From Clostridiales bacterium (GTDB taxonomy: Bacteria > Bacillota > Clostridia > Christensenellales > UBA1242): a stretch of 64,000 nucleotides of DNA. The position numbers and the translations under genes are program-made. The notes below the pieces were generated by a model. It did no database searches, had not been told where the DNA came from, and was given only the letters and a program-made list of their open reading frames with translations. Of this stretch, positions 1 to 9,803 are shown in pieces (position 1 is the first letter of the stretch; every line of letters begins with the position of its first letter). Location of the stretch: contig CAKJZJ010000004.1 in NCBI GenBank assembly GCA_918292005.1, positions 33,264 to 97,263 on the forward strand, written 5' to 3'.

Positions 1-1
1 T

Positions 2-1303
2 AAAGATAAGCCATCTTTTATTAAAATAAATACACATATAGGATTTGGCTCACCTCTGCAAGATAGTAACAAAGCACATGGTTCAGTATTGGGTGAAGAT
101 AATTGCAGAATCTTACGTGAAAATTTGGGAGTAAAGACACAACCTTTTGATTTAGGGAAAGATGTGAGCAGAGACTTAATCTTTTTGAGAAAACGATTTG
201 AGTCTGTAAAAGCTGATTTCAAAGAAAGATTGAAGACATATAGTAAATATTATCCAGGGGATTATAAACTTCTAATGTCTTGTGTGGATAATGATTTTGA
301 TGGTCTACATGAAACTATAAAAACAGTATCTATGGATAAAGAACTGTCCGGTAGAGAAATAGGTGGGCTTGCTCTAAATGTATTATGTAATAAGTATCCT
401 AGTATAGTGTGTGGTGCTGCCGATCTGAGTGGTAGTACTAAAGTTAAATTTAATAATAATGGCTTTATTAATGAGAATTTTGCCAATAGGAATATTAAGT
501 TTGGTGTAAGAGAATTTGGCATGAATGCAATATGTAATGGTATTGCACTATATGGTGGATTGGTGCCTATTGATAGTACATTTATGGTATTTAGCGACTA
601 TATGAAGCCGGCCCTACGTCTGGGTGCTATGATGCACAAAAAATCTATTACAATTCTTACACATGATAGTATTGCTGTGGGAGAAGATGGTGCTACACAT
701 GAACCATGTGAACAATTATGGTCGTTGCGTGCAATTCCTAATCTAAATGTGTTTAGACCTGCAAATTTGGTTGAGACATGTGTAGCGTATGAATCCGCAT
801 TGAAATATAATGGAAAAAGCGTAATTATACTTAGCAGACAAAAATTATCTAATTTTAGTTCTAATTATACCGATGTAATTAAAGGTGGATACATTGTAAA
901 AGACGGACAAAAGCGACAATTAAATGGTGTTATTTTGGCTACAGGCAGTGAAGTATCTTTGGCTCTAGAAGTACAAAAATTGGTTGAAAATAGGGGCTAT
1001 AGTATTAGGGTTGTTAGTATGCCTAGTTTGGAAATTTTTGAGCAACAGAGCAGTAAATATAAAAATAGCATCATTCCTAGAGACTTAAAGTCTATATTTA
1101 CTATAGAGGCTGGATCGACTAGTGGTTGGTATAGATATTCTGGTAAATATGGTAAGTGCTTTGGTGTTGATGATTTTGGTTATAGTGGAAAGTCTGAAGA
1201 TGTATATCGTAAATTTGGATTAACACCTGAAAACTTGGCTAAAGAGATTGTTCAAACCATTAGAAATAATAGGGATAAAATGTTAACATTACTAGATGAA
1301 TAA
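2..1303 (+). CDS. tkt: transketolase, 5' truncated by window edge
   Basis: The reading frame is open from base 2, so the gene begins left of the window. The visible part is the end of the thiamine-diphosphate domain (GFGSPLQDSNKAHGSVLGED), the whole pyrimidine-binding domain and the C-terminal domain. Typical family blocks are seen: the glutamate-containing GVREFGMNAI, DSIAVGEDGATHEPCEQL and FRPAN, all hallmarks of transketolase. The enzyme moves two-carbon ketol units between sugar phosphates in the non-oxidative pentose phosphate pathway. The gene ends at a TAA. About 160 bp of gene-free DNA and a shared terminator separate it from the convergent PFOR gene. Confidence 0.93.
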   Translation, partial: KDKPSFIKINTHIGFGSPLQDSNKAHGSVLGEDNCRILRENLGVKTQPFDLGKDVSRDLIFLRKRFESVKADFKERLKTYSKYYPGDYKLLMSCVDNDFDGLHETIKTVSMDKELSGREIGGLALNVLCNKYPSIVCGAADLSGSTKVKFNNNGFINENFANRNIKFGVREFGMNAICNGIALYGGLVPIDSTFMVFSDYMKPALRLGAMMHKKSITILTHDSIAVGEDGATHEPCEQLWSLRAIPNLNVFRPANLVETCVAYESALKYNGKSVIILSRQKLSNFSSNYTDVIKGGYIVKDGQKRQLNGVILATGSEVSLALEVQKLVENRGYSIRVVSMPSLEIFEQQSSKYKNSIIPRDLKSIFTIEAGSTSGWYRYSGKYGKCFGVDDFGYSGKSEDVYRKFGLTPENLAKEIVQTIRNNRDKMLTLLDE

Positions 1304-1460
1304 TAATTGTGTAATATGCAAAAGATATAATGTAATAAAAATATAGATGATATGCTATATGAACTTATTACATCTATATGTTTGTAATATGCAAACATAG
1401 AATACAGGGCTAAATATGGCATTAATTTGTGATATTATAGTCTTGTATTTTTTTATAAAA
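1304..1460. other. intergenic spacer with overlapping complementary segments
   Basis: This AT-rich spacer holds no open frame with a ribosome binding site. The 12-mer gtaatatgcaaa occurs twice, at 1311 and 1384. Two pairs of complementary segments interleave (1331-1338 with 1365-1372, and 1341-1349 with 1371-1379), so only one can fully form, or they could make a pseudoknot. In DNA this AT-rich, chance pairing is possible. Confidence 0.3.
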
Positions 1461-1490
1461 AAAGGTTTCAAATTGAAACCTTTTTCTTTT
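1461..1490. terminator. bidirectional intrinsic terminator between tkt and PFOR gene
   Basis: A ten-pair stem (1461-1470 with 1474-1483) has A-rich and T-rich flanks on both sides. It can terminate transcription of tkt from the left and of the PFOR gene from the right. Confidence 0.8.
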
Positions 1491-4400
1491 TAAAACTCAC
1501 ATTTTTCAGAAAGTGATTTGTAATAATTATATGTATTTATTGCATTCTGTTTTGATTCTTCAAATAGTTGATTTGCTAAATCTGGATTTTTTGTTGCTAG
1601 ACTCTTATATCTAGTCTCACCATTCAAGAAATCTTTATATTCTAATGTAGGCTGTTGACTATCTAATATGAATGGATTTTTACCTTTTAATTTTAGTAGT
1701 GGATTATAACGATATAGGAACCAATAACCAGATTCTACAGCTTTCTTTTCTTCAAGTATGCTATTTTCCATTTTGATACCATGATTGATGCAAGGTGCAT
1801 AGGCGATTATAATTGATACTCCATTGTATGCTTCTGCTTCCTGTATTGCAGTCAAGAACTGATTCATATTTGCACCAATAGCAACTCTAGCGACATAAAC
1901 ATTTTTATATTGTGCAGCTATTAAGCCTAGATCTTTTTTGTTTGTACGTTTACCAGAACTTGCAAATTTGGCTACAGCACCTAGTGGGGTAGATTTACTA
2001 GCCTGACCACCAGTATTACTATAAACTTCGGTATCTAGTACCAAAATATTGATGTTTTCTCCACTTGCTAGTACATGATCTAGACCACCATAGCCAATAT
2101 CATATGCCCAACCATCACCACCAACAATCCATACTGATTGATTAGAGAATATGTTTTTATTGTTTAATACATATTTCTTTGCTTCTTCTAATTCAGCATC
2201 AACATTGGTTTTTGCTAGAGTAGTTGTTATGCTTTCGGCTAGTTCTCTCTGTCTATCTACATCAATACATGTTTTGTATTCTTCGATATCAGCATCTAGT
2301 TTTTTGTCGTAATGTTTTTCTAGTAATTTATCTAAATTTTCTTTTAAAGTGTTCTGTTGAACTTCGTGTCCTAGTTTAATTCCATAACCAAATTCTGCAT
2401 TGTCTTCGAATAAACTATTTGCCCATGCTATACCATGACCAGATTGGTCTTTTACGTATGGGCATGTAGGGGAAGAACCACCATAAATTGAAGAACATCC
2501 TGTAGCATTTGCAATAATCATTCTATCTCCGAATAACTGGGAAATAACCTTTAGATAAGGTGTCTCTCCACAGCCTGCACATGCACCACTGAATTCGAAG
2601 TATGGCATATTATACTGGCTTCCTTTGACGGTATTAGGCATAAATGTTCCACTAGGTTGATTAGGAATAGAATTGATGTATTCGTAGTTTTTATGCTCTT
2701 TTTCCATGATATCAGATGCTTCAACCATGGTAAGTGCTTTTTCTTTTGCAGGGCAAACATTCGCACATACTCCACATCCGGTACAATCTTTGCTACTAAC
2801 TTGCATTACATATTTCAAGTCTCTTTCTGCCATAGCGTTTGCTGTATTTAGTCCGTCTGGTTTACCTTTTAGGTCTTCTTCTTTTACTAGATGTGGTCTA
2901 ATAGCAGCATGTGGACATACGAATGAACACATATTACATTGGATACATTTTTCACTATTCCAGCATGGTAATTGTGTGGCAACACCACGTTTTTCAAATC
3001 TAGTTGTATTGGTAGGAACTATGCCTCTAGGATCAAAAGTACTTACTGGTAAATTATTGCCTTCTAGCATTGTGATAGGTTTAATCACATTTTCAAAATA
3101 TTTTTCATCTTGATTCTTCTTAATAGTGGATTTTTCTTCAGGTAGATTTGCCCAATCAGCAGGGTATTTTACTGCCACTATGTTATTTGCGCCACTATCA
3201 ATTGCTTTGAAGTTCATGTCTAGAACGGCTTGACCTTTACTACCATAGCTCTTTTCTGCGTATTTTTTCATCTCGCTGATTGCTACATCAATAGGTATAA
3301 TATTGATCAATTTAAAGAATGCAGACTGCATAACTAGATTTATTTTATTGCCCAATCCTAATTCTCTTGCGATTTTATCTGCATCTATGGTATAGAATTT
3401 GATATGTTTTTGGGCTATTTCTCTTTTCATTGAATTAGGAAGCATTTTATTTAATTCTTCCAAATTCCAGCCAGCATTTAAAAGCAGTGTGCCATTTTCT
3501 TTTACATTATTCAAAAGGTTGTATTTGGTTACATACGAATCTTTATGTACGGCTACTAGGTCAATATTATCTAGCAAATAACTTTCGTTGATTTTGTTTT
3601 TACCAAATCTTAAGTGGCTTATTGTTGCACTTCCACTCTTTTTGCTATCATATTCAAAATATGCTTGGCCATTTAGATCTGTATTGTTACCAATAATTTT
3701 TATGCTACTTTTATTAGCACTGACGGTACCATCTCCACCGAATCCAAAGAATTTACATGCCGTGACCGATTTGTCGCTAGGGTAAATAAGTTTGGTAATT
3801 GGCAGGGAAGTATTGGTGACATCATCATAAATACCAACAGTAAAGTGATTTTTTGGATTTGGTATTTGTAGATTTTCAAATACTGCATTAACCATGGTTG
3901 GAGTGAACTCTTTGCTTCCTAGTCCATATCTACCACCATAAACATTAATGCCATTGAGTCCGTTTTCTGCTAGTGCACAAACAACATCTTTGTATAAAGG
4001 TTCGCCATCACTACCAGGTTCTTTTGTTCTATCGAGAACGGCAATGTTTTTTACCGTTTTTGGTAGGGCATTAACTAATGCTTTGCTATCAAAAGGTCTA
4101 AACAATCTAACTACTAATACGCCAAGTTTTGAACCAGTGGTTTTGTTTAAATACTCTACAGTTTCCTGAGTGGTGGATGCTCCGCTACCCATTATTACAA
4201 TAACGTGTTCAGCATTTGGATCTCCATAATAGTCAAACAGATGGTATTGTCTGCCAATAATTTTTCCTACTTTATCCATGTAATCTTGTACTATAGCAGG
4301 AGTTTTATCATAAAATTGGTTTGAACTCTCTCTGTTTTGGAAGTAAATATCTGGGTTCTGTGCTGTACCTTGTTGGTGTGGAGTATTAGAATTAAGTGCT

Positions 4401-5011
4401 CGAGATTTAAATTCTGTGATTTTATCGTAAGGAATTAAATGTTTAATAGATTCAATATCTATCTCTTCTATTGTATTTATTTCATGACTTGTTCTAAAAC
4501 CATCAAAGAAATGTACGAAAGGAACACTAGATTGTAGGGTAGATAAGTGTGCAATAAGAGCCATATCCATTGCTTCTTGTACACTTGAAGAACATAACAT
4601 TGCCCAACCTGTCTGACGAATACTCATTACATCAGAATGATCTCCAAATATGGATAGGGCATGGGTTGCTAGTGCTCTAGCACTAACGTGCATTACGCAT
4701 GGTGTTAATTCTCCAGCAATTTTATACATATTAGGTATCATGAGTAATAATCCTTGGCTAGCTGTAAATGTAGTGGTTAATGCTCCTGATGCTAGACTTC
4801 CATGTAGTGCACCACTGGCACCACCCTCGGATTGCATTTCAACAACTTTTACTTTATTACCAAAAATATTTGTTTTTCCGTCTGTTGCCCAACTATCACA
4901 TAGTTCAGCCATTGTACTACTAGGTGTAATTGGGTAAATTGCTGCAACTTCACTCATTTGATATGCAATGGTGGCTGCTGCTGTATTTCCATCTACTGTT
5001 ATTTTTTTCAC
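1490..5011 (-). CDS. nifJ: pyruvate:ferredoxin (flavodoxin) oxidoreductase
   Basis: This single-chain PFOR of 1173 residues oxidatively decarboxylates pyruvate to acetyl-CoA and reduces ferredoxin. Domains in order are the N-terminal pyruvate/TPP domain (TVDGNTAAATIAYQ, YPITPSSTMAE), domain II, the middle EKR-type region and two 4Fe-4S clusters (CIQCNMCSFVCP and CTGCGVCANVCP). The TPP domain follows with GACAGCGETPYLK, ATGCSSIYGGSSPTCPY and GDGWAYDIGYGG, then the C-terminal tail. The open frame extends 28 codons further upstream, but a GTG at 5011 starts the conserved KKITVDGN sequence and has an AAGGAG site at 5021-5026, so it is chosen. A strong promoter lies just upstream. Length matches clostridial PFORs. 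The enzyme is cytoplasmic, and the ferredoxin at 18145 is a possible partner. Confidence 0.97.
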   Translation of the reverse strand: MKKITVDGNTAAATIAYQMSEVAAIYPITPSSTMAELCDSWATDGKTNIFGNKVKVVEMQSEGGASGALHGSLASGALTTTFTASQGLLLMIPNMYKIAGELTPCVMHVSARALATHALSIFGDHSDVMSIRQTGWAMLCSSSVQEAMDMALIAHLSTLQSSVPFVHFFDGFRTSHEINTIEEIDIESIKHLIPYDKITEFKSRALNSNTPHQQGTAQNPDIYFQNRESSNQFYDKTPAIVQDYMDKVGKIIGRQYHLFDYYGDPNAEHVIVIMGSGASTTQETVEYLNKTTGSKLGVLVVRLFRPFDSKALVNALPKTVKNIAVLDRTKEPGSDGEPLYKDVVCALAENGLNGINVYGGRYGLGSKEFTPTMVNAVFENLQIPNPKNHFTVGIYDDVTNTSLPITKLIYPSDKSVTACKFFGFGGDGTVSANKSSIKIIGNNTDLNGQAYFEYDSKKSGSATISHLRFGKNKINESYLLDNIDLVAVHKDSYVTKYNLLNNVKENGTLLLNAGWNLEELNKMLPNSMKREIAQKHIKFYTIDADKIARELGLGNKINLVMQSAFFKLINIIPIDVAISEMKKYAEKSYGSKGQAVLDMNFKAIDSGANNIVAVKYPADWANLPEEKSTIKKNQDEKYFENVIKPITMLEGNNLPVSTFDPRGIVPTNTTRFEKRGVATQLPCWNSEKCIQCNMCSFVCPHAAIRPHLVKEEDLKGKPDGLNTANAMAERDLKYVMQVSSKDCTGCGVCANVCPAKEKALTMVEASDIMEKEHKNYEYINSIPNQPSGTFMPNTVKGSQYNMPYFEFSGACAGCGETPYLKVISQLFGDRMIIANATGCSSIYGGSSPTCPYVKDQSGHGIAWANSLFEDNAEFGYGIKLGHEVQQNTLKENLDKLLEKHYDKKLDADIEEYKTCIDVDRQRELAESITTTLAKTNVDAELEEAKKYVLNNKNIFSNQSVWIVGGDGWAYDIGYGGLDHVLASGENINILVLDTEVYSNTGGQASKSTPLGAVAKFASSGKRTNKKDLGLIAAQYKNVYVARVAIGANMNQFLTAIQEAEAYNGVSIIIAYAPCINHGIKMENSILEEKKAVESGYWFLYRYNPLLKLKGKNPFILDSQQPTLEYKDFLNGETRYKSLATKNPDLANQLFEESKQNAINTYNYYKSLSEKCEF

Positions 5012-5042
5012 AATTTTTCTCTCCTTATATATAACTGATAAA

Positions 5043-5071
5043 AGTATATTACTATAATATACTTTAGTCAA
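5043..5071 (-). promoter_or_regulatory. sigma-A promoter of the PFOR gene
   Basis: On the minus strand TTGACT (5066-5071) and TATACT (5043-5048) are separated by exactly 17 bases and stand about 30 bases before the GTG start. Confidence 0.75.
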
Positions 5072-5193
5072 ATAATTACCATGTATTGAGTACATTTATT
5101 TTACTGTACAACAGTCAAGGGTGCTATAATTAATTGTGAAATTTGCTGTATTGTATTACAATATATTATGTTAATATAACGGAGTTTTTGTTT

Positions 5194-5928
5194 ATGAGAT
5201 ATTTGATGCGAATTAGTTATGATGGTACAAATTATAGTGGATTTCAATGCCAGAGTAATAAGACAACAATACAGGGTGAGATTGAAAAAGAATTGGGCAA
5301 TATTTTTAAAAAACATATTCCAATAGTCACCAGTGGAAGAACTGATGCTGGTGTTTCTGCTTTGAGTCAAATATGCCATTTTGATATTGATGACGATATA
5401 GAATGTAATAAGGTGGCTAGTTATTTGAATGCTTTGTTACCTAGAGATATTCGTATTTTGGATATCAAAAAAGTAGATTACGATTTTCATGCTAGATATT
5501 CTTCGAAGAAAAAGACTTATGAGTATTATTTTTACATCGGTCATGACATTATTCCGTTTTATGAAAAATTCGCAGTCAATGTAGGATATGGTGTTGATAT
5601 AGATAAAATGAAATTGGCATGCAGTGGCTTTGTTGGTCTCCATGATTTTTCTGCATTTTGTGCTAGTAATACTAGTGTCAAAGATAAAAATAGGGAAATA
5701 TACGAAGCATATATAGATCAGTTGGGGGATAATCTATATAAATTCGTTGTTACTGGTAATGGTTTTTTATACAATATGGTTAGGATAATAATGGGAACTT
5801 TGGTAGACATTGGTATGGGTAAAAAATCTGTTGAAGATATTGGAAAGATATTATCAAGTAGAGATAGGAAGAATTCTGGCAAAACCATGCCATCAAAAGG
5901 TTTAGTCTTGAAAAAGGTGCTATATTAA
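5194..5928 (+). CDS. truA: tRNA pseudouridine(38-40) synthase TruA
   Basis: TruA converts uridines 38-40 of the tRNA anticodon arm to pseudouridine. The 244-residue protein starts MRYLMRISYDGTNYSGFQ, as the family does. It carries the catalytic aspartate in TSGRTDAGVSAL, and later YEYYFY and GNGFLYNMVRI blocks. The frame is open further upstream, but the ATG at 5194 has a GGAG at 5181 and gives the family-typical N terminus. It is divergent from the PFOR gene. The next gene follows after 75 bp. Confidence 0.95.
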   Translation: MRYLMRISYDGTNYSGFQCQSNKTTIQGEIEKELGNIFKKHIPIVTSGRTDAGVSALSQICHFDIDDDIECNKVASYLNALLPRDIRILDIKKVDYDFHARYSSKKKTYEYYFYIGHDIIPFYEKFAVNVGYGVDIDKMKLACSGFVGLHDFSAFCASNTSVKDKNREIYEAYIDQLGDNLYKFVVTGNGFLYNMVRIIMGTLVDIGMGKKSVEDIGKILSSRDRKNSGKTMPSKGLVLKKVLY

Positions 5929-6003
5929 TTGACTTTTATTTGACTACTATTGATACAATATGATAAATTATATATAAGTACTAATTGATTTTTGGAGTAC
6001 AAA

Positions 6004-7014
6004 ATGAAGTTTTGGGTAAAAATTGTCGTTGCACTATGTGTCGTTGTTGTAATAGTATTTGGAGTATGGGCATTTTTCTTTAGAGAGAAAGATGTAGTAA
6101 AGGCATACAATCAGACAACGCAATTAGTTGATTATAAGGAGTCTTTAGGTCTAAAAGAACGCTTAGTGGAATTGTCTAAAATGGATTATCTACATAATGA
6201 AAAGACTAGGAAAATCGTAGGGAATAATGCTGTAAATAATGAAATATTGAATATAAGAAAAGATTGTTTGAGTAGCGAATTGATTGTTGGATATGATGAA
6301 CATGATGTGGTTATTTACTCTTACGATTCGTATTTTATTGTAGATAAAACGGTGGATGATATCATTAGATTTTATTTGCCATATACAAGGGGTACATATT
6401 CTTCTAATACTCATCAAAAGAATTTGAGTAACACTATTAAAGTTTATATTGAATCTTTGTCATCTCTAGATAAAACTATAGATAATCTAATTGCATGTCA
6501 AAAAGAAATAACCGGTGAAGATACTGCAGAGATGGATGCACTTAGGGGACATTATAATCAATTATACTTAAAATATAGAAATGTTCTCAATAAATCTAGT
6601 CAGGTTATGATAGCATTGACAGATTATATTAATGTTTCGCTCTATGGTGGCAAGATGATGGCAGACTCTAGAATAGCATTATATGATTGCTATGCAAGGG
6701 CTTTAAAAGTGGCTACATCTAAGGATGAAATTAGAAAAGAAGTAGAAACATTATATTTGCATGATTTACATATGATTTGGGACAAAATGGATAAGGTACG
6801 TAATGGTATCGATATATATGATAGTACTTATACAGAGTATAAATTTTTAACTGGGTTTAATGCTCTTTTCTGTGAGTATAGGAAATCGTATGATTTAATT
6901 TTTGATAAGGTAAATCTTGACAAACGACAAATGGCAGATGGAGAAAAACTCTCTGATATTGTTGAAAAGGCTAAAGAGCCAGTAATAGTATTATTAAATG
7001 TTTTGGGGTTTTAA
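6004..7014 (+). CDS. membrane-anchored protein of unknown function
   Basis: The family is not recognised. The 336-residue product has a single N-terminal hydrophobic segment at about residues 5-25 preceded by a lysine. This is a signal anchor that would place the rest outside the cell. The remainder is hydrophilic and helix-rich, with no cysteine motif. The ATG at 6004 has a GGAG at 5994. The next gene, a lipoprotein of similar size, starts 6 bases after this stop, so the two probably form one unit, possibly with gltX behind them. Confidence 0.75.
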   Translation: MKFWVKIVVALCVVVVIVFGVWAFFFREKDVVKAYNQTTQLVDYKESLGLKERLVELSKMDYLHNEKTRKIVGNNAVNNEILNIRKDCLSSELIVGYDEHDVVIYSYDSYFIVDKTVDDIIRFYLPYTRGTYSSNTHQKNLSNTIKVYIESLSSLDKTIDNLIACQKEITGEDTAEMDALRGHYNQLYLKYRNVLNKSSQVMIALTDYINVSLYGGKMMADSRIALYDCYARALKVATSKDEIRKEVETLYLHDLHMIWDKMDKVRNGIDIYDSTYTEYKFLTGFNALFCEYRKSYDLIFDKVNLDKRQMADGEKLSDIVEKAKEPVIVLLNVLGF

Positions 7015-7020
7015 TTGAAT

Positions 7021-8088
7021 ATGAAAAAATTTATAGGGTTATTATTCATACCGGTTTTGGCTTTATTCAGTTTCTTTGGCTGCAGTAAAGACAAAAGTGC
7101 AGAAAACATAAAAACTCAATATACTTCAACGATAAGAAAGTATTATGATGATGACATTGAAAAAAATATTTTCTTTGCTGATGATACAAATGAAAATACT
7201 GTAAAAATCTATTATCCAAGTAGTATACAGGCTAGGATAGATATAACAAATCCTACAAACAATATGCAAAAAATGTATCGTGGTCTGTATTATCAACAAG
7301 TAGTGCTGGATAAGATATACAAGTATTATGAGATGACTCAAGAAGATTTCTATACGAAGATGTCAAGTAAGGGAAGTGACAAAAGTATAGGTGAGCTTTC
7401 TACACAATTAGAGAGACTTGATCGTGTATTAGATGAATTCAAAGTATCATACAATAATTTTTTAGACAATCAAGAAATGGAGTTTAATGTAACTAGTTAT
7501 TCCTTTGCATTGAATAAGGTAATAGATGTATCTTTTGATTTTATTTATAATTACATTCGTCTTTATGAGAAAAATTGTAGGTCAACAACTGGTGTTTATA
7601 CTAGTGATACATTACAGATAGATTTGTACAAATCTTATGTAGACGTGGCATTCATTGTATATAAGGAAAACATAAAAGCATTTACATATTCTGTTGGGGA
7701 AAATGGAATATGTGATTTGTCTCCTGTTGTAAAATCGTCTAGTACTTTTAATATTTTAGATAAATTATTAGGAAGTTGCACTTTGTCTTTGGATATTGCA
7801 AATGGTCTAAATAATGCTGACAATGCTGAGACTCTTGACAAGGTTAATAATTATTATTATTTTAAGTCAGTATTTGAACAGAGACTTGTTAATTATAAAC
7901 AGATTTATGCCGAGCAAGATATATATACTATTACTAGGTATAGATTTAATCTGGTTAATGGAGTTGATTACGATAATTATTTAAATTCTTTATCAATTTC
8001 TCAAAGATCTAATGTAACAATGTTAGATGATTTTGTCGCTAATAATTTTAATGATTATTATAATAAAATAAGCGCGATTGTTGCGTAA
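7021..8088 (+). CDS. predicted lipoprotein of unknown function
   Basis: The 355-residue product begins with lysines and a hydrophobic stretch that ends in a lipobox-like FFGC with cysteine 21, so it is probably lipid-anchored at the outer face of the membrane. The rest is hydrophilic, rich in Tyr, Asn and Asp, and has no domain that I recognise. An in-frame TTG six bases earlier is possible, but the ATG gives the expected MKKF signal start. There is no clear Shine-Dalgarno site other than GGGG inside the previous gene, which suggests translational coupling to that gene. Confidence 0.72.
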   Translation: MKKFIGLLFIPVLALFSFFGCSKDKSAENIKTQYTSTIRKYYDDDIEKNIFFADDTNENTVKIYYPSSIQARIDITNPTNNMQKMYRGLYYQQVVLDKIYKYYEMTQEDFYTKMSSKGSDKSIGELSTQLERLDRVLDEFKVSYNNFLDNQEMEFNVTSYSFALNKVIDVSFDFIYNYIRLYEKNCRSTTGVYTSDTLQIDLYKSYVDVAFIVYKENIKAFTYSVGENGICDLSPVVKSSSTFNILDKLLGSCTLSLDIANGLNNADNAETLDKVNNYYYFKSVFEQRLVNYKQIYAEQDIYTITRYRFNLVNGVDYDNYLNSLSISQRSNVTMLDDFVANNFNDYYNKISAIVA

Positions 8089-8099
8089 AAGGATTTTTT

Positions 8100-9764
8100 A
8101 TGGATTTTAATAAATTGGCAAATATGTTATATCCTAATGTTACTCGAGATATCAATTATTATTTCGAAAAGTATCCTAGTAGAACATTGATTAATGGTGG
8201 AGTTGTTTCAAGATTTGCACCTAGTCCAACTGGATATTTACATATTGGTGGTGTTTTTCAGTGTTTACTGCATGAAATGTTGACTAGGAAACCAACAAGT
8301 GTTTTCTATCTAAGACTCGAGGATACCGATCAAAAACGTGAAGTTGATGAAGCCGGAGAACTATTGTATGATACTATAGTTAAATTTGGGTTTGAGCCAA
8401 ACGAAGGATATCGTGGCAAATACGAAGAAAAGGGTTCCTATGGACCTTATAAGCAAAGTGATAGAATTGAGATATATAAAACATTTGCAAAATATCTAGT
8501 TTCTATGGGTGGTGCTTATCCATGCTTCTGTGAAAAATGCGAGGATAAAGAGGAAATACTGGCTAAAAGAGAACAAGAAATAGAAACAAACAACAATACA
8601 ATTGATCGTGATCCATGTAGAAATCTGACTTTAGAAGAAGTGGAAGAGAACTTAAACATGGGTAGACCATTTGCATTGAGATTGTTTTCTAAGGGTAACC
8701 CAGATACAATCATAAAAGTAAATGATCTAGTTAAAGGTGAGCGTGATATCAGGGAAAATGGCAAAGATATCATACTTGTTAAAAATAATGGCGTTCCCGT
8801 TTATGCATTCGCACATGCAGTTGATGATACATTGATGGGGACAACTATTATTGTTAGGGGCGAAGATTGGTTCCAAAGTTTGCCTGCTCATTTGGAAATA
8901 TTTAAATCATTTGGTTTTGAACCAATTCCTTATTTGCATACACCTAATATATGTAAATTGGATGATGGTAAAAAGAGAAAGTTGAGTAAAAGAAAGGATC
9001 CGGAGGCAGATGCAAGATTCTTCTTACAAGAAGGCTATCCTGTTGATGGAGTAAAGGAGTATCTATTAAACCTAATTAATAGTGATTTTGAAGAGTGGAG
9101 AAGTAAAAATCCAAAATTATCATATAAGGAATTTCCGTTTGAAATTGCTAAAATAGGTAGTGGAAACCCAATGTTTGACATGGTTAAACTCAACGATGTT
9201 TCTAAAGATTATATTTCTAGGCTTGACGCAAAGCAGGTATTTAATTATTTGCTAGAGTGGGCGAATGAATATGATCCAGAATTTGCTGCTATTTTGAATA
9301 ACGATCCAGAATATGCAACTAATGTTTTAAATATTGATCGTGAAGTTGAAAAACCTAGGAAAGATATTTATAAATGGTCTATGGTAAAAGAATACTATAA
9401 TTATATGTTCTCAGACTTTAAAAATATTGATTTGGATTTTACGCAAATTACAACAATCGATAATGAATTATTATACAAAATTTTGCATACATATGTGGTA
9501 TTATTTGAAGAGGATTTGGATAAAAATACTTGGTTTGAAAGAGTAAAAAAGCTGGCAGATAAACACGGATATTGTTCGGACAATAAAACGTTCAAAAAAG
9601 ATCCAACAAAGTATCATGGAAATCTAGCTTCATTCTGTAATCTTATAAGATATGCTTTCACTGGTAAAACAAATACCCCAGATTTATATTCAATTTGTTG
9701 TGTGTTGGGAAAAGACGAATTGTATAACAGATTAGCATTTATAAAGAAAAGAAATAATGTATAA
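8100..9764 (+). CDS. gltX: glutamate--tRNA ligase
   Basis: This class I aminoacyl-tRNA synthetase charges tRNA-Glu. The signatures are visible: the HIGH-type motif in FAPSPTGYLHIGG, YLRLEDTD, the KMSKS-type motif KRKLSKRKD, and a cysteine-rich insert (CFCEKC) that could hold zinc. At 554 residues it is about 60 longer than the usual bacterial enzyme. Some of this is an N-terminal leader of about 40 residues before the catalytic start, and the rest lies in the anticodon-binding half. It starts 12 bases after the lipoprotein gene and ends at a strong terminator. Confidence 0.95.
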   Translation: MDFNKLANMLYPNVTRDINYYFEKYPSRTLINGGVVSRFAPSPTGYLHIGGVFQCLLHEMLTRKPTSVFYLRLEDTDQKREVDEAGELLYDTIVKFGFEPNEGYRGKYEEKGSYGPYKQSDRIEIYKTFAKYLVSMGGAYPCFCEKCEDKEEILAKREQEIETNNNTIDRDPCRNLTLEEVEENLNMGRPFALRLFSKGNPDTIIKVNDLVKGERDIRENGKDIILVKNNGVPVYAFAHAVDDTLMGTTIIVRGEDWFQSLPAHLEIFKSFGFEPIPYLHTPNICKLDDGKKRKLSKRKDPEADARFFLQEGYPVDGVKEYLLNLINSDFEEWRSKNPKLSYKEFPFEIAKIGSGNPMFDMVKLNDVSKDYISRLDAKQVFNYLLEWANEYDPEFAAILNNDPEYATNVLNIDREVEKPRKDIYKWSMVKEYYNYMFSDFKNIDLDFTQITTIDNELLYKILHTYVVLFEEDLDKNTWFERVKKLADKHGYCSDNKTFKKDPTKYHGNLASFCNLIRYAFTGKTNTPDLYSICCVLGKDELYNRLAFIKKRNNV

Positions 9765-9770
9765 ATATAC

Positions 9771-9803
9771 AAAAACACCTTATTGTTTCAATAAGGTGTT
9801 TTT
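9771..9803. terminator. bidirectional terminator after gltX
   Basis: A perfect 15-pair stem (9771-9785 with 9789-9803) with a TTT loop has poly-A and poly-T ends. The stop codon of the convergent gene lies inside its right arm. Confidence 0.88.

Noticed and set aside
2706-3113. Plus-strand open frame inside the PFOR gene
   Set aside because: It is antisense to conserved PFOR cluster and TPP domains and has no ribosome site; it is a shadow frame.
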